Notes under the pieces: model-generated | The model's database searches: none | What the model saw: the letters and a program-made list of their open reading frames with translations, nothing else | What the model was told of the DNA's origin: nothing | Part shown: positions 1 through 8,080 of the stretch, piece after piece | Numbering within the stretch: position 1 is the stretch's first letter | Layout of the letters: each line of letters opens with the position of its first letter | Translations under genes and position numbers: made by a program | Origin: RGIG3102 sp045633415 | GTDB lineage: Bacteria > Bacillota > Clostridia > Oscillospirales > Ruminococcaceae | Assembly (NCBI GenBank): GCA_045633415.1 | Contig: JAZQYH010000036.1 | Coordinates: 1-51,918 of the forward strand | DNA length: 51,918 nt | Direction: 5' to 3'

Positions 1-276
1 ACATCCTACCTGACAATGGGTTCTGTTATCAGAATTGACAAACTGTTCCCAGAACAGTGGGCTAAATCACCATACCACGTATCTAACCCAGTTAAAGCTC
101 TGCTCCTCGGTCTTGCTCTGACAACTCAGACAATCCAGACAATTATGAACCTTAAAGGTCTGACAATCGGTGTTATCGGTCTGAACATCGGCGCATTCGT
201 TGTATTCGCAGGTATCGCTACATACCTCTACAAATCCGGTAAAGTTCATATGAACCCAACTTACGAACTGGCTTAA
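1..276 (+). CDS. C-terminal end of an integral membrane permease, probably APC amino-acid permease (5' end outside window)
   Basis: The reading frame is open from base 1, so this is the last 91 codons of a longer gene and the ATG at 16 is internal. Two hydrophobic stretches (about residues 30-45 and 53-72 of the fragment) are membrane helices, and a short hydrophilic tail ends the protein. The segment FPEQWAKSPYHVS before the first helix resembles the loop seen near the C-terminus of APC-family amino-acid permeases; that is family recall, not a search. The codons are those of a well-expressed gene (mostly CTG, CAG, ACA, CCA). A clear stem-loop terminator follows at 388-427. Confidence 0.5.
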   Translation, partial: TSYLTMGSVIRIDKLFPEQWAKSPYHVSNPVKALLLGLALTTQTIQTIMNLKGLTIGVIGLNIGAFVVFAGIATYLYKSGKVHMNPTYELA

Positions 277-387
277 TCGATAGTTCGATAAGGTTTATTT
301 GATAATAACTAACCAATTATTTGGTAAAAAAATCTAAAAAATATTAAAAAACTTAATTGAAATAATAAACGATAGATTTAGTTAATA

Positions 388-427
388 GTAACAGCCACAT
401 TTATTGCGAATGTGGCTGTTACATTTT
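388..427 (+). terminator. Rho-independent terminator after the permease gene
   Basis: A 14-bp perfect stem (388-401 with 409-422) is followed by ATTTTAT. It lies 110 bp after the permease stop codon. The AT-rich bases between them (277-387) hold no gene that I can see. Confidence 0.8.
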
Positions 428-463
428 ATACTGTATAGCAGATGTGATTTTTATCAGATAGTA

Positions 464-492
464 TTGAAAAAACAGGATAAAAATGCTATACT
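464..492 (+). promoter_or_regulatory. Sigma-A type promoter for ridA
   Basis: TTGAAA at 464-469 and TATACT at 487-492 are 17 bp apart, with an extended -10 (TGC before TATACT). Transcription should start near 499, about 50 bp before the ridA start codon. Confidence 0.7.
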
Positions 493-548
493 ATTATTGT
501 AAATAAGTATGCCCTATGGGTATACCAAAACGAAAGGATATGATTAAC

Positions 549-929
549 ATGAAAAAAGTAGTTTTCAGCGAAAAAGCTCCAGCAGCTATCGGCCCATACT
601 CACAGGCTATCAAAACAGAAAAAACAATCTACGTTTCCGGTCAGCTTCCAATTGACCCAGCAACAGGTAACTTCCCTTCAGACGATATCAAAGATCAGGC
701 TCGTCAGTCTCTGACAAACATCAAAAACATCCTTGAATCCGAAGGCTACACAATGGCTGACGTTGTTAAAACAACAGTTCTGCTGGCTGACATCGCAGAC
801 TTCGCAGCAATGAACGAAGTTTATGGCACATTCTTTGAAGGTGCATTCCCAGCTCGTTCCGCATTCCAGGTTGCAGCAGTTCCACGTGGCGCTAAACTTG
901 AAATCGAAGCAATCGCTTACAAAGCATAA
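549..929 (+). CDS. ridA: RidA family reactive intermediate/imine deaminase
   Basis: This 126-residue protein matches the YjgF/YER057c/UK114 (RidA) family in length and sequence. The family hydrolyses reactive enamine/imine intermediates released by PLP enzymes and forms cytosolic trimers. Visible family marks are the N-terminal APAAIGPYSQA, VSGQLPIDP, and near the end FPARSAFQVAAVPRGAKLEIEAIA, which holds the substrate-binding arginine (PARSA) and the terminal glutamate. Start choice: AAAGGA (533-538) sits 10 bases before the ATG at 549. The in-frame ATG at 540 is too close to that site, and the longer frame from 516 has none. It is monocistronic, with its own promoter and terminator. Confidence 0.95.
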   Translation: MKKVVFSEKAPAAIGPYSQAIKTEKTIYVSGQLPIDPATGNFPSDDIKDQARQSLTNIKNILESEGYTMADVVKTTVLLADIADFAAMNEVYGTFFEGAFPARSAFQVAAVPRGAKLEIEAIAYKA

Positions 930-940
930 TTTATGCCTAT

Positions 941-970
941 AAAAAAAGCCGTGTTTACCACGGCTTTTTT
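941..970 (+). terminator. Terminator of ridA
   Basis: Stem GCCGTG/CACGGC (948-953 and 959-964) with flanking A and T tracts, 12 bp after the ridA stop. Confidence 0.9.
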
Positions 971-983
971 GTTTGCAAAAAAT

Positions 984-1007
984 AAAAGCGCTCACAAGAG
1001 CGCTTTT
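984..1007 (-). terminator. Terminator of the zinc-ribbon gene
   Basis: A perfect 10-bp stem, AAAAGCGCTC with GAGCGCTTTT, lies just past the stop of the minus-strand gene at 1020. A/T tracts on both sides could let it work in either direction. Confidence 0.75.
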
Positions 1008-1019
1008 AATATCAATATT

Positions 1020-1640
1020 TTACCAGAACATAAATGATGTCATCATAACACCCAGTGAAAATACCAGGGACACTGCAAAAGCAAACAGATATACAATCAT
1101 TGTAGCTTTTGCCCATGAGCTTTTAGTTGCGTTGTCTCGCTGACCAAAAGCCATGTAAAGCAGATAGAACAAACCTATTACAGGAATACCTGAAATAAGC
1201 ATCATCCAGATAAAGTCTACAGTAGATACTGTATCTTTTTCTGGCTGTTTAGTTTCCACTTCAGCATAAACAGGTTTTGTATATTCTGGATATACTGGTG
1301 GTGTGTATTTGTGTTCTACAGCTGGCTGTGGTTCTTCTGGCTGGCTGGTAATATCCTCAAATTCCAGAATAATGTCACTGGTTTCAAAATCATTTTCAAC
1401 TTTATCTGTATTTGTTGTTGAATCTGTGGTATAATTTTCTACAGAATTGATACCTGTCAAATCACCTTCCAGCTGAGAAATAGTGCTGTTTATATCATTG
1501 ATATCGATTGTGCTGATTTCTGGCTGTGAAACAGGTGCTGTTTTTTGTAACAATTTTTCGATTTCTGCTCTTGGCAGACCGCAACCACCACAAAAGTTGG
1601 CAGTTTCATTTACAGTACGTCCGCATCTTGGACAAAACAT
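1020..1640 (-). CDS. Zinc-ribbon membrane protein of unknown function
   Basis: This 206-residue protein starts with a zinc ribbon: CPRCG, about 10 residues, then CGGCG (four cysteines in the first 25 residues). A long acidic, Thr/Pro/Glu-rich and probably disordered stretch follows (about 35-135). Two membrane helices lie near the C-terminus (about 140-162 and 175-205). Such zinc_ribbon_2 plus membrane proteins are common in Clostridia, and no function is established for this one. The ATG at 1640 is chosen because AAGGAG lies about 11 bases before it. A start at 1679 would place that ribosome site inside the gene. It is transcribed alone, divergent from hflX. Confidence 0.75.
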   Translation of the reverse strand: MFCPRCGRTVNETANFCGGCGLPRAEIEKLLQKTAPVSQPEISTIDINDINSTISQLEGDLTGINSVENYTTDSTTNTDKVENDFETSDIILEFEDITSQPEEPQPAVEHKYTPPVYPEYTKPVYAEVETKQPEKDTVSTVDFIWMMLISGIPVIGLFYLLYMAFGQRDNATKSSWAKATMIVYLFAFAVSLVFSLGVMMTSFMFW

Positions 1641-1757
1641 ATATATATCATCTCCTTCACTATAAATGAATTCTAACATATATATGTGAAAAAATAAAGT
1701 GAATTAATGGTGAATATTTTTTAATCATGTCATATAAATAAAGAAAGTAGGATAATT

Positions 1758-2990
1758 ATGCTGACAAAAACTATGTTAGCCGCCGTTGATACAGGCGAAT
1801 ATAATATTGAAGATTCCATAAAAGAGCTTGCCGCACTGTGCGAAGCCGCTGAACTGGATGTTTCTTTCAGCATTGTGCAGAAAAGAGACAACCCTGAAAA
1901 TAAATATTATCTGGGCGAAGGCAAACTTGAAGAAGCAAAACAGCTGGCACAGGCAAATGAAATTGAGCTGTGCGTTTTTGACTGCGAGCTTACAGGCAGC
2001 CAGATAAGAAATATTTCTGATTATCTGGAAATAGAAGTAATCGACAGAACAATGCTGATTCTGGAAATATTCTCCCGCAGGGCAACTACCAGCGAAGGCA
2101 AACTGCAGACAGAACTGGCATTGCTGAAATACCGTCTGCCAAGACTTTCAGGTGTTGGTGCGTCCATGTCCCGTCAGGGCGGTGGCGGCGGTGGTGGCGC
2201 GGGTGCACGCCGTGGTGCCGGTGAAAGCAAACTGGAACTGGACCGTCGTTATATTCAGGGCAGAATCGATCTTATCAAGCAGAAACTTTCACAGGTGGAA
2301 AAACGCCGTGATATTCTCAATAATCAGCGCAAGAAAAACGATGTACCAGTAATTGCTCTTACAGGTTATACAAACGTTGGTAAATCCAGTCTGCTCAATG
2401 CCCTTACAGGCAGTGAAATCTTTGAAAAAGATATGCTGTTTGCCACACTTGACCCAACAGCAAGAAAACTTATCCTGCCAAGCGGTCAGACTGCTATTCT
2501 GGTAGACACAGTAGGTTTTGTTTCACGTTTGCCACATAAACTGGTAGAAGCATTTAAATCCACTCTTGAACAGGCAAAATATGCCGATATTATACTGAAT
2601 GTCTGTGATATCGCCAGTGAAGACAGAGACCTGCAGCTGCAGATTACACAGGGGGTTCTGGCAGAAATTGGCTGTGAAATGGAAAATGTTATCACAGTTT
2701 ACAATAAATATGATAAAGAACACGATATGCCTGCACCACCTACTGCAGTGATGACCAGTGCAAAAAGCGGATATGGTCTTGACGAGTTACTGGCAAAAAT
2801 TGACGATATGCTGGCAGAAAGAATGGCAGACCTTGACTTGATTCTGCCATACAGCCAGACAGGTCTGATAAATACCATCCGTGAAAACGGCAGGGTAGAC
2901 AGCGAAGAATACACAGCCGAAGGTATAGCTGTAAAAGGTAAAATTGACAAAAAGTTTTTATATATTTTTAACAACTATCAGGTGAAATAG
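1758..2990 (+). CDS. hflX: GTPase HflX, ribosome-associated
   Basis: The 410-residue protein has the HflX domain order: an N-terminal glycosidase-like subdomain (about 1-135), a glycine-rich loop (141-149, a run of glycines), a coiled-coil helix (about 158-192), then the G domain. G motifs are G1 GYTNVGKSS (about 203-211), the switch region FATLDPT, G3 DTVGF and G4 NKYD. HflX binds 50S or 70S ribosomes and splits stalled or heat-damaged ribosomes using GTP. AGGA precedes the ATG by a suitable distance. It appears monocistronic, with no clear hairpin after the stop codon. Confidence 0.96.
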   Translation: MLTKTMLAAVDTGEYNIEDSIKELAALCEAAELDVSFSIVQKRDNPENKYYLGEGKLEEAKQLAQANEIELCVFDCELTGSQIRNISDYLEIEVIDRTMLILEIFSRRATTSEGKLQTELALLKYRLPRLSGVGASMSRQGGGGGGGAGARRGAGESKLELDRRYIQGRIDLIKQKLSQVEKRRDILNNQRKKNDVPVIALTGYTNVGKSSLLNALTGSEIFEKDMLFATLDPTARKLILPSGQTAILVDTVGFVSRLPHKLVEAFKSTLEQAKYADIILNVCDIASEDRDLQLQITQGVLAEIGCEMENVITVYNKYDKEHDMPAPPTAVMTSAKSGYGLDELLAKIDDMLAERMADLDLILPYSQTGLINTIRENGRVDSEEYTAEGIAVKGKIDKKFLYIFNNYQVK

Positions 2991-3030
2991 TGGAAAAAAA
3001 TATACTATTTAACAAACTTTATAATTTTTC

Positions 3031-3059
3031 TTTACAAACTCCAAATATATATATATAAT
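3031..3059 (+). promoter_or_regulatory. Promoter of the Lrp/AsnC regulator
   Basis: TTTACA (3031-3036) and TATAAT (3054-3059) are spaced by 17 bp. The leader of about 85 bp to the ATG at 3150 is very AT-rich and shows no obvious stem. Confidence 0.65.
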
Positions 3060-3149
3060 GTAATGCATATTAAAAAATTATTTAAAAAAAGAATTTTTAA
3101 TATAAATCTTATGTTTATTATAGAAATTTAAAATTTCTTTGGGGGAAAA

Positions 3150-3578
3150 ATGGACGCTATCGATAAGAAAATTCTTGAACTTCTGCAGGCAAACGGCAGA
3201 ATTACAGTAAAAGAAATTACACACACAATTTCTCTGACAGCACCAGCTGTAAGCGAAAGAATTAAAAGACTGGAAAAAGATGGCGTTATAGAAGGTTATA
3301 CAGCTATCGTAAACCCACGCAAAATGGGCAGATCTGTACACGCTATCATCAATGTGTCTGTTCAGCCAGGTGACACAGAAAAACTGCTGAATCTGGTAAA
3401 CAACGAACCAATGGTTATTGAATGTCATCACGTAACTGGTGCATACAGCTATCTGGTTAAAGTAGACGCAACAGAAATCAACGAACTGGAAAAACTCATT
3501 ATGAAGTTCCAGAAGATGGGTGAAACTTCTACACAGATTATCCTTTCTACACCTATTGCACGTAAAGCAATTCTGTAA
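3150..3578 (+). CDS. Lrp/AsnC family transcriptional regulator
   Basis: The 142-residue protein has an N-terminal winged helix-turn-helix (about 1-60, DKKILELLQANGRITVKEI and the recognition helix around APAVSERIKRLEKDG), followed by a RAM/ACT-like effector-binding domain (about 65-142). Family members sense amino acids and control amino-acid metabolism as octameric assemblies. The ligand cannot be told from sequence. The ribosome site is an unusual run of five Gs (TTTGGGGGAAAA) before the ATG. The gene is alone between its own promoter and the terminator at 3617, so no target operon can be inferred from position; autoregulation is typical of the family. Confidence 0.92.
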   Translation: MDAIDKKILELLQANGRITVKEITHTISLTAPAVSERIKRLEKDGVIEGYTAIVNPRKMGRSVHAIINVSVQPGDTEKLLNLVNNEPMVIECHHVTGAYSYLVKVDATEINELEKLIMKFQKMGETSTQIILSTPIARKAIL

Positions 3579-3616
3579 TCACCATCATCGAAAAATCCTT
3601 TCGTTATTATATTATT

Positions 3617-3645
3617 AAAGAGGCGTATATGCGCCTCTTTTTTAT
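3617..3645 (+). terminator. Terminator of the Lrp gene
   Basis: Stem AAAGAGGCG/CGCCTCTTT followed by a T tract. Confidence 0.85.
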
Positions 3646-3648
3646 TGC

Positions 3649-3685
3649 AAAAAAATAACACTGCAGAACTTTCTACAGTGTTATT
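3649..3685 (-). terminator. Terminator of the glycosyltransferase operon
   Basis: AAATAACACTG pairs with CAGTGTTATTT across a 10-12 base loop. On the minus strand it ends in seven Ts. It lies directly after the minus-strand gene at 3704. Confidence 0.8.
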
Positions 3686-3703
3686 TAATTACAAATAGTA
3701 ATA

Positions 3704-3919
3704 TTATTTTGTGATTTTACGGTTTGTTAATATGCTTAACTGTTCCATGGCAGCGTGTGCCTCTTCTTTTGTGTCATAACGGCCAATCTGGACAGGTGGC
3801 ATATCATCACAATGCACCTCGATGGAATATTTTGAACCAGATTGCTTCATTGAAATTTTCTTCACATCGTGAGGTAGCTTTTTGATTGTGTGGTTAGTAT
3901 TTAAAATTCGTTTCAGCAT
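3704..3919 (-). CDS. Small protein of unknown function downstream of a glycosyltransferase
   Basis: A 71-residue basic protein without membrane segment or signal peptide. AGGTGA lies 5 bases before the ATG, so it is probably translated. It begins 8 bp after the stop of the upstream glycosyltransferase and shares its terminator, so the two form an operon. I do not recognise a family. A segment around QIGRYDTKEEAHAAMEQL looks like a small alpha/beta fold. Confidence 0.65.
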   Translation of the reverse strand: MLKRILNTNHTIKKLPHDVKKISMKQSGSKYSIEVHCDDMPPVQIGRYDTKEEAHAAMEQLSILTNRKITK

Positions 3920-3927
3920 ATTTTCAC

Positions 3928-4920
3928 CTATTTGATACCAAGAAATCTTTTTACACGATAATCAACATAGGTAAAGCAGGTCAGGAACATTTTCCATTCT
4001 ATCCACAGATAGTTAGGAATGTTTTTGAATTTAAACTTTGGACGGATAACGTCGTTGCGCATTCTGAATGCGTTTTTTGTGCCTTCAATCAGTTCTTTGT
4101 CAAATCCGTTGTGTCTGAACATCAGATATTTTGGCAAAAAGCCGATAAGGATAAAAGGCAGATTGATAAGCAGCTGCAGTAAAGGCTGGTTTTTATATAG
4201 CAGCAGGGCTGTGTTCTGACCAGATTTGATTGCCTTGAATGCATTGTATCTGCCGCCTGTTGTGGCACTGCAGATGTGATACACTACAGCTTTTGGGTTA
4301 AAGATGTTTTTGTATCCGTGGATATTGCCACGCCAGCCAAGGTCTACGTCTTCACCATAAGCAAAAAATGCTTCTTCAAAATAGCCGATTTCGTCCAGAA
4401 TACTTCTTCTGTACAGGGCGGCACCGCCACAGGCAGAGAAAATTCTTTCCTGTTTCTGATATCTTTCTTTTGACAGACCGTCACCACGTTTACAGGTCCA
4501 GCCAAACAGTGGCACATAGTCGCCTGCATCGTCGGTTAAATCACGGTTAAAATGCTGAATCATATGACTGCCAACAGAGAAAATCTGTGGGTCAGAGTCA
4601 GCCACTCTCACCAGTTCTGCCAGCCAGTCTGGTTCTGCAAAGGCATCGTTGTTGAACATTACAACATATTCAGCCTTGCTCATTCTGATACCCTGATTTA
4701 CAGCTGGTGCAAAACCAAGGTTTGTTTCGTTTACAATTACATGCAGATTTTTAAATCTTGTCTGACATTCACGGATAATATCCATGGAGCTGTCAGTACT
4801 TGCATTTTCTATAACAATTATTTCGTATTCATCATCAAAGTTCTGGTTGATACAGCTGTCGATACAGTCTTTCAGCCATTTTTCACCATTGAGATTAGGA
4901 AATATAATACTAGCTTTCAT
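3928..4920 (-). CDS. Glycosyltransferase family 2, rhamnosyltransferase-like
   Basis: The 330-residue protein begins with a GT-A nucleotide-sugar domain: SIIFPNLNGEKWLKDCIDS, the VIENASTDSS turn, ETNLGFAPAVNQG and the metal-binding region FNNDAF (the DXD equivalent). It continues with GYFEEAFFAYGEDVDLGWR, the acceptor-side ED motif of GT2 enzymes of the WbbL/rhamnosyl type. A hydrophobic patch near residues 235-265 may associate with the membrane. The likely role is adding a sugar to a cell-wall polysaccharide or lipid-linked glycan; donor and acceptor are unknown. The ATG at 4920 follows AGAGG with a 6-base gap. A GTG two codons upstream overlaps that site and was rejected. Confidence 0.88.
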   Translation of the reverse strand: MKASIIFPNLNGEKWLKDCIDSCINQNFDDEYEIIVIENASTDSSMDIIRECQTRFKNLHVIVNETNLGFAPAVNQGIRMSKAEYVVMFNNDAFAEPDWLAELVRVADSDPQIFSVGSHMIQHFNRDLTDDAGDYVPLFGWTCKRGDGLSKERYQKQERIFSACGGAALYRRSILDEIGYFEEAFFAYGEDVDLGWRGNIHGYKNIFNPKAVVYHICSATTGGRYNAFKAIKSGQNTALLLYKNQPLLQLLINLPFILIGFLPKYLMFRHNGFDKELIEGTKNAFRMRNDVIRPKFKFKNIPNYLWIEWKMFLTCFTYVDYRVKRFLGIK

Positions 4921-5078
4921 ATACACCTCTTGGGGTTAAATACTCTTATCCTATTAATTATAAAATATTAAAAGATAATCGTCAATCTTTATGCTGTATA
5001 TCTATTTTAAAGTTGAAAAATGCACAGCCAGATGATAAGATATTACTATATAGAAAACGTATTTTAAGGAGAAAGACT

Positions 5079-5774
5079 ATGAAAAAAATCGGTATGGTAG
5101 GCGGTCTCAGCTGGCAGTCAACTGTTGATTACTACAGAATCGTAAACGAAGAATCAAACAACCGTATGGGCAACAAATCCACAGTGGAATCAATTATTTT
5201 TTCCACAGACCTTGAAAGAAAATACAATCTTGTAACAAGCGGTCAGCTGGACACTCTGGCAGAAGAATTTATCGATATCGCACAGAGCCTTGAAAGAGCA
5301 GGTGCTGATGTTGTGATTATGTGTACAAACACTATGCACACTGTTTTTGACCAGATTCAGGCAGGAATCAATATCCCTATGATTCATATCGTTGATGCTA
5401 CAGCACAGGCTATCAAAAAAGCAGGCAAAAGCAAAGTTGCACTGCTGGGCACTACATTTACTATGACACAGCCTTTCTACAAAGCAAAACTGAAAGATGT
5501 ATACGGCATTGACACAGTTGTGCCAAAACCAGAACAGATGGAAGAAATTATGAGAGTTATTGAAGAAGAACTGACATTCAATATCATAAAAGATTCCTCC
5601 AGAGAATATTTTGTAAACGTTATCAAAGAACTGAAAGAACAGGGTGCAGAAGGTGTTATCCTTGGCTGTACAGAAATCCAGATGCTTATCAAACAGAAAG
5701 ACAGCCCAGTGCCAGTATTTGACTCTACAGAACTGCATGCACTTGCTGCTCTTGACTTCGTAATGGAAGAATAA
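5079..5774 (+). CDS. Aspartate/glutamate racemase family protein
   Basis: This 231-residue protein has the two-domain Asp/Glu racemase fold. Both catalytic cysteines are visible: C82 in MCTNTMH and C197 in LGCTEI. The N-terminus KKIGMVGGLSWQSTVDYY is typical of the PLP-independent aspartate racemase (RacX/YgeA-like) branch, which interconverts L- and D-amino acids by a two-base mechanism. D-amino acids may feed the cell wall or signalling; the substrate is not determined. AAGGAG (5066-5071) lies 7 bases before the ATG at 5079, so the in-frame extension back to 5013 was dropped. It is a single gene with its own terminator. Confidence 0.9.
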   Translation: MKKIGMVGGLSWQSTVDYYRIVNEESNNRMGNKSTVESIIFSTDLERKYNLVTSGQLDTLAEEFIDIAQSLERAGADVVIMCTNTMHTVFDQIQAGINIPMIHIVDATAQAIKKAGKSKVALLGTTFTMTQPFYKAKLKDVYGIDTVVPKPEQMEEIMRVIEEELTFNIIKDSSREYFVNVIKELKEQGAEGVILGCTEIQMLIKQKDSPVPVFDSTELHALAALDFVMEE

Positions 5775-5783
5775 TTTTACCAG

Positions 5784-5810
5784 AAAAGCCCGTGAAAACG
5801 GGCTTTTTGT
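5784..5810 (+). terminator. Terminator of the racemase gene
   Basis: AAAAGCCCG/CGGGCTTTTT hairpin immediately after the stop codon. Confidence 0.9.
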
Positions 5811-5873
5811 TGTGAACAGACTTTTTTTATGGTAAAATAAAATTTAAACTTTAACCGAAAGGATTATGTATAA

Positions 5874-7421
5874 ATGCTGAATGTACAGAATGTTACCCAC
5901 GGCTTTGGTGAACGACAGATTCTCGATAATGCTTCCTTCAGAATGAAAAAAGGTGAGCATATTGGGCTTGTTGGCGCAAACGGTGAGGGTAAAACAACAT
6001 TTTTAAATATTATCACAGGCGTTACACAGGCTGATGAAGGCACTGTAACATGGGCAAAACGTGCCACAGTTGGCTATCTGGACCAGCACTCTGTTCTGCA
6101 GGCTGGTATGACTATACGTGATGTTCTGCGTACAGCTTTCAAAAGAATGTACCAGCTGGAAGAAGATATGCTGGAAATGTACAACAAAATGGGTGACTGC
6201 ACAGACGAAGAAATGACACAGCTGATGGAAGATGTGGGCGAAATTCAGGATATTCTGGACCACGGCGGTTTTTACACTATTGATAGCAGAATTGACGAAT
6301 TTGCCAACGGTCTGGGTCTTGGCGAAATTGGTCTGGACAGGGATGTAGACCAGCTGTCTGGTGGCCAGAGAACAAAAGTTCTGCTGACAAAACTGCTTCT
6401 GGAAAACCCAACTATCCTGATTCTGGACGAACCTACCAACTATCTGGATGAAAATCATATCCGCTGGCTGACAACTTTCCTGCAGAATTATGAAAATGCC
6501 TTTATGCTGGTTAGCCACGATGTGCCTTTCCTCAATGCTGTTACTAACGTAATCTATCACGTGGAAAATGCTGTTCTTACACGTTATAAAGGCAATTATG
6601 ACGACTTTGTGGCTATGTACGAGCTGAAAAAACGCCAGCTGGAACAGGCTTATGAAAAACAGCAGAAAGAAATTGCACAGCTGGAAGACTTTGTGGCAAG
6701 AAACAAAGCCAGAGCCGCTACCAGCACACTTGCCCGTAGCCGTCAGAGAAAACTGGACAAAATGGATGTAATCGAGCTGGCAAAGGAAAAACCAAAGCCA
6801 AACTTTGAGTTCAGATATTCACGTGCACCTGGCAAGGTGGTTATCCGTGGAACAGATTTGGTGCTGGGTTATGACAGTGCCCTGACAAAACCTGTAAACT
6901 TTGAAGTTGAACGCGGACAGAAAATTGCTATCAAGGGTGTAAACGGTCTGGGCAAATCCACACTGCTGAAAACAATGCTGGGCATTATTCCTGCATTTGA
7001 CGGCAAGATAGAGCTGGATTATCTGGCACAGCCTGCATATTTTGAACAGGAACATATCGGCAGCAGTAAAACAGCACTGTATGAAATCTGGGATATGTAC
7101 CCATCCATGACAAACCCTGCAGTACGTGGTGCGCTGGCACGCTGTGGTCTTACAAGCCAGCATATCGAAACACAGTGCCGTGTGCTTTCCGGTGGTGAAA
7201 ATGCTAAAGTGCGCCTGTGTGCAATTATGTTGAAGGAAATGAACCTGCTGGTATTGGACGAACCTACAAACCATCTTGATGTGGATGCAAAGGAATCACT
7301 GAAAAATGCTATCAGAGAATTTAAAGGCACAGTAATCCTTGTAAGCCATGAACCGGAATTTTACGAAGATATTGTTACAGATATCTGGAATCTGGAAGAC
7401 TGGACAACAAAAATTGTATAA
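5874..7421 (+). CDS. ABC-F family ATP-binding protein, ribosome-associated type
   Basis: The 515-residue protein carries two ABC domains on one chain and no membrane segment, which defines ABC-F. Domain 1 has GANGEGKTT, LSGGQRTK and LILDEPTNYLD. Domain 2 has GVNGLGKST, LSGGENAK and LVLDEPTNHLD. The basic, helical interdomain linker (about residues 240-320) is the part that reaches into the ribosomal tRNA E site in characterised members such as EttA. It probably acts as a translation factor. Some ABC-F proteins give antibiotic resistance, but nothing here marks it as one. A terminator follows directly. Confidence 0.93.
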   Translation: MLNVQNVTHGFGERQILDNASFRMKKGEHIGLVGANGEGKTTFLNIITGVTQADEGTVTWAKRATVGYLDQHSVLQAGMTIRDVLRTAFKRMYQLEEDMLEMYNKMGDCTDEEMTQLMEDVGEIQDILDHGGFYTIDSRIDEFANGLGLGEIGLDRDVDQLSGGQRTKVLLTKLLLENPTILILDEPTNYLDENHIRWLTTFLQNYENAFMLVSHDVPFLNAVTNVIYHVENAVLTRYKGNYDDFVAMYELKKRQLEQAYEKQQKEIAQLEDFVARNKARAATSTLARSRQRKLDKMDVIELAKEKPKPNFEFRYSRAPGKVVIRGTDLVLGYDSALTKPVNFEVERGQKIAIKGVNGLGKSTLLKTMLGIIPAFDGKIELDYLAQPAYFEQEHIGSSKTALYEIWDMYPSMTNPAVRGALARCGLTSQHIETQCRVLSGGENAKVRLCAIMLKEMNLLVLDEPTNHLDVDAKESLKNAIREFKGTVILVSHEPEFYEDIVTDIWNLEDWTTKIV

Positions 7422-7423
7422 AA

Positions 7424-7457
7424 ATAAACAGCCTCTGTATGGGGCTGTTTTTATTTT
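7424..7457 (+). terminator. Terminator of the ABC-F gene
   Basis: AAACAGCC (7426-7433) pairs with GGCTGTTT (7443-7450), followed by a T tract. Confidence 0.85.
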
Positions 7458-7465
7458 TATAATTA

Positions 7466-7483
7466 TTTAGATATATATCTAAA
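7466..7483. promoter_or_regulatory. Operator copy 1, TTTAGA-N6-TCTAAA, upstream of the 7.5-kb operon
   Basis: A perfect 6+6 palindrome with a 6-bp spacer (TATATA), ending 5 bp before the -35 box at 7489. The same 18-bp pattern occurs at 7521 and in front of the sdpRI genes at 37156. Confidence 0.7.
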
Positions 7484-7488
7484 TAAGG

Positions 7489-7517
7489 TTGACTCTATTT
7501 TAATGCAATGATATAAT
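7489..7517 (+). promoter_or_regulatory. Promoter of the small membrane protein-YbjQ-hydrolase operon
   Basis: TTGACT (7489-7494), 17 bp, TATAAT (7512-7517). It lies between two copies of the TTTAGA-N6-TCTAAA operator, 55 bp apart centre to centre, an arrangement suited to repression. Confidence 0.8.
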
Positions 7518-7520
7518 ATG

Positions 7521-7538
7521 TTTAGAAAAACATCTAAA
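7521..7538. promoter_or_regulatory. Operator copy 2, TTTAGA-N6-TCTAAA, over the transcription start
   Basis: A perfect palindromic pair with spacer AAAACA. It begins 3 bp after the -10 box and runs up to the ribosome site (AGGAGG, 7540-7545). The operator of sdpR at 37156 also starts exactly 3 bp after its -10 box. Confidence 0.75.
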
Positions 7539-7550
7539 TAGGAGGCTGTA

Positions 7551-7772
7551 ATGAAGAAAAATCCATATATTGCACCTGTGGTAATATCTTTGTTTGTAAT
7601 ATTGTATTTTATTGGTTATGGCTGGGCAGTGGCAACTTTTGAAATGCCAATATTGACAAAGTGTATTTTTATAATTATTCATGTGGTACTGATAGCAGGG
7701 ATGATTTTTACATTAAAAGAAAGAATTAAAGAAATTAAAAAGGGTGAAAATGATGATCTTGGTAAATACTGA
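7551..7772 (+). CDS. Small two-helix membrane protein of unknown function
   Basis: A 73-residue protein with two membrane helices (about 9-27 and 34-55) and a charged C-terminal tail rich in Lys/Glu. AGGAGG lies 5 bases upstream of the ATG. It is the first gene of an operon and overlaps the following YbjQ-type gene by about 20 bp, so the two are probably translationally coupled. No family is recognised. Because the promoter has the same operator as sdpRI, it may respond to envelope stress or antimicrobial peptides; this is inference. Confidence 0.75.
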   Translation: MKKNPYIAPVVISLFVILYFIGYGWAVATFEMPILTKCIFIIIHVVLIAGMIFTLKERIKEIKKGENDDLGKY

Positions 7773-8064
7773 TTATATCGCTGGTAAAGAACTGGAAATG
7801 CTGGGCCTTGTAAAAGGCAGTACAATCCAGACAAAACATCTGGGCAAAGATATCGGACGGGCGCTGAAAACTCTGGTTGGCGGCGAGCTTGTATCATATA
7901 ATGAAATGATGAACGATGCCCGTGCGCTTGCTACAAAACGTATGGTACAGGAAGCTGAAGCACTGGGTGCAGACGGTATTGTTGGTGTGCGCTATGCATC
8001 AGCATCTGTTATGGCTGGTGCTGCAGAAGTTATGGCTTATGGTACAGCCGTAAAATTTAAATAA
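7750..8064 (+). CDS. YbjQ/UPF0145 (DUF74) family protein
   Basis: About 104 residues. The C-terminal half MVQEAEALGADGIVGVRY is the family signature, and LVGGELVSYNEMMNDAR matches its central part. The family forms pentamers and is sometimes called a heavy-metal-binding domain, but its biochemical role is unsettled. Start choice: ATGs at 7750 and 7753 are adjacent codons and AGGG precedes both (5 or 8 bases), so either could be used; a GTG at 7744 is less likely. It overlaps the upstream membrane-protein gene and is followed after 16 bp by the hydrolase. Confidence 0.9.
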   Translation: MMILVNTDYIAGKELEMLGLVKGSTIQTKHLGKDIGRALKTLVGGELVSYNEMMNDARALATKRMVQEAEALGADGIVGVRYASASVMAGAAEVMAYGTAVKFK

Positions 8065-8080
8065 AAACGGAGATGATTTT

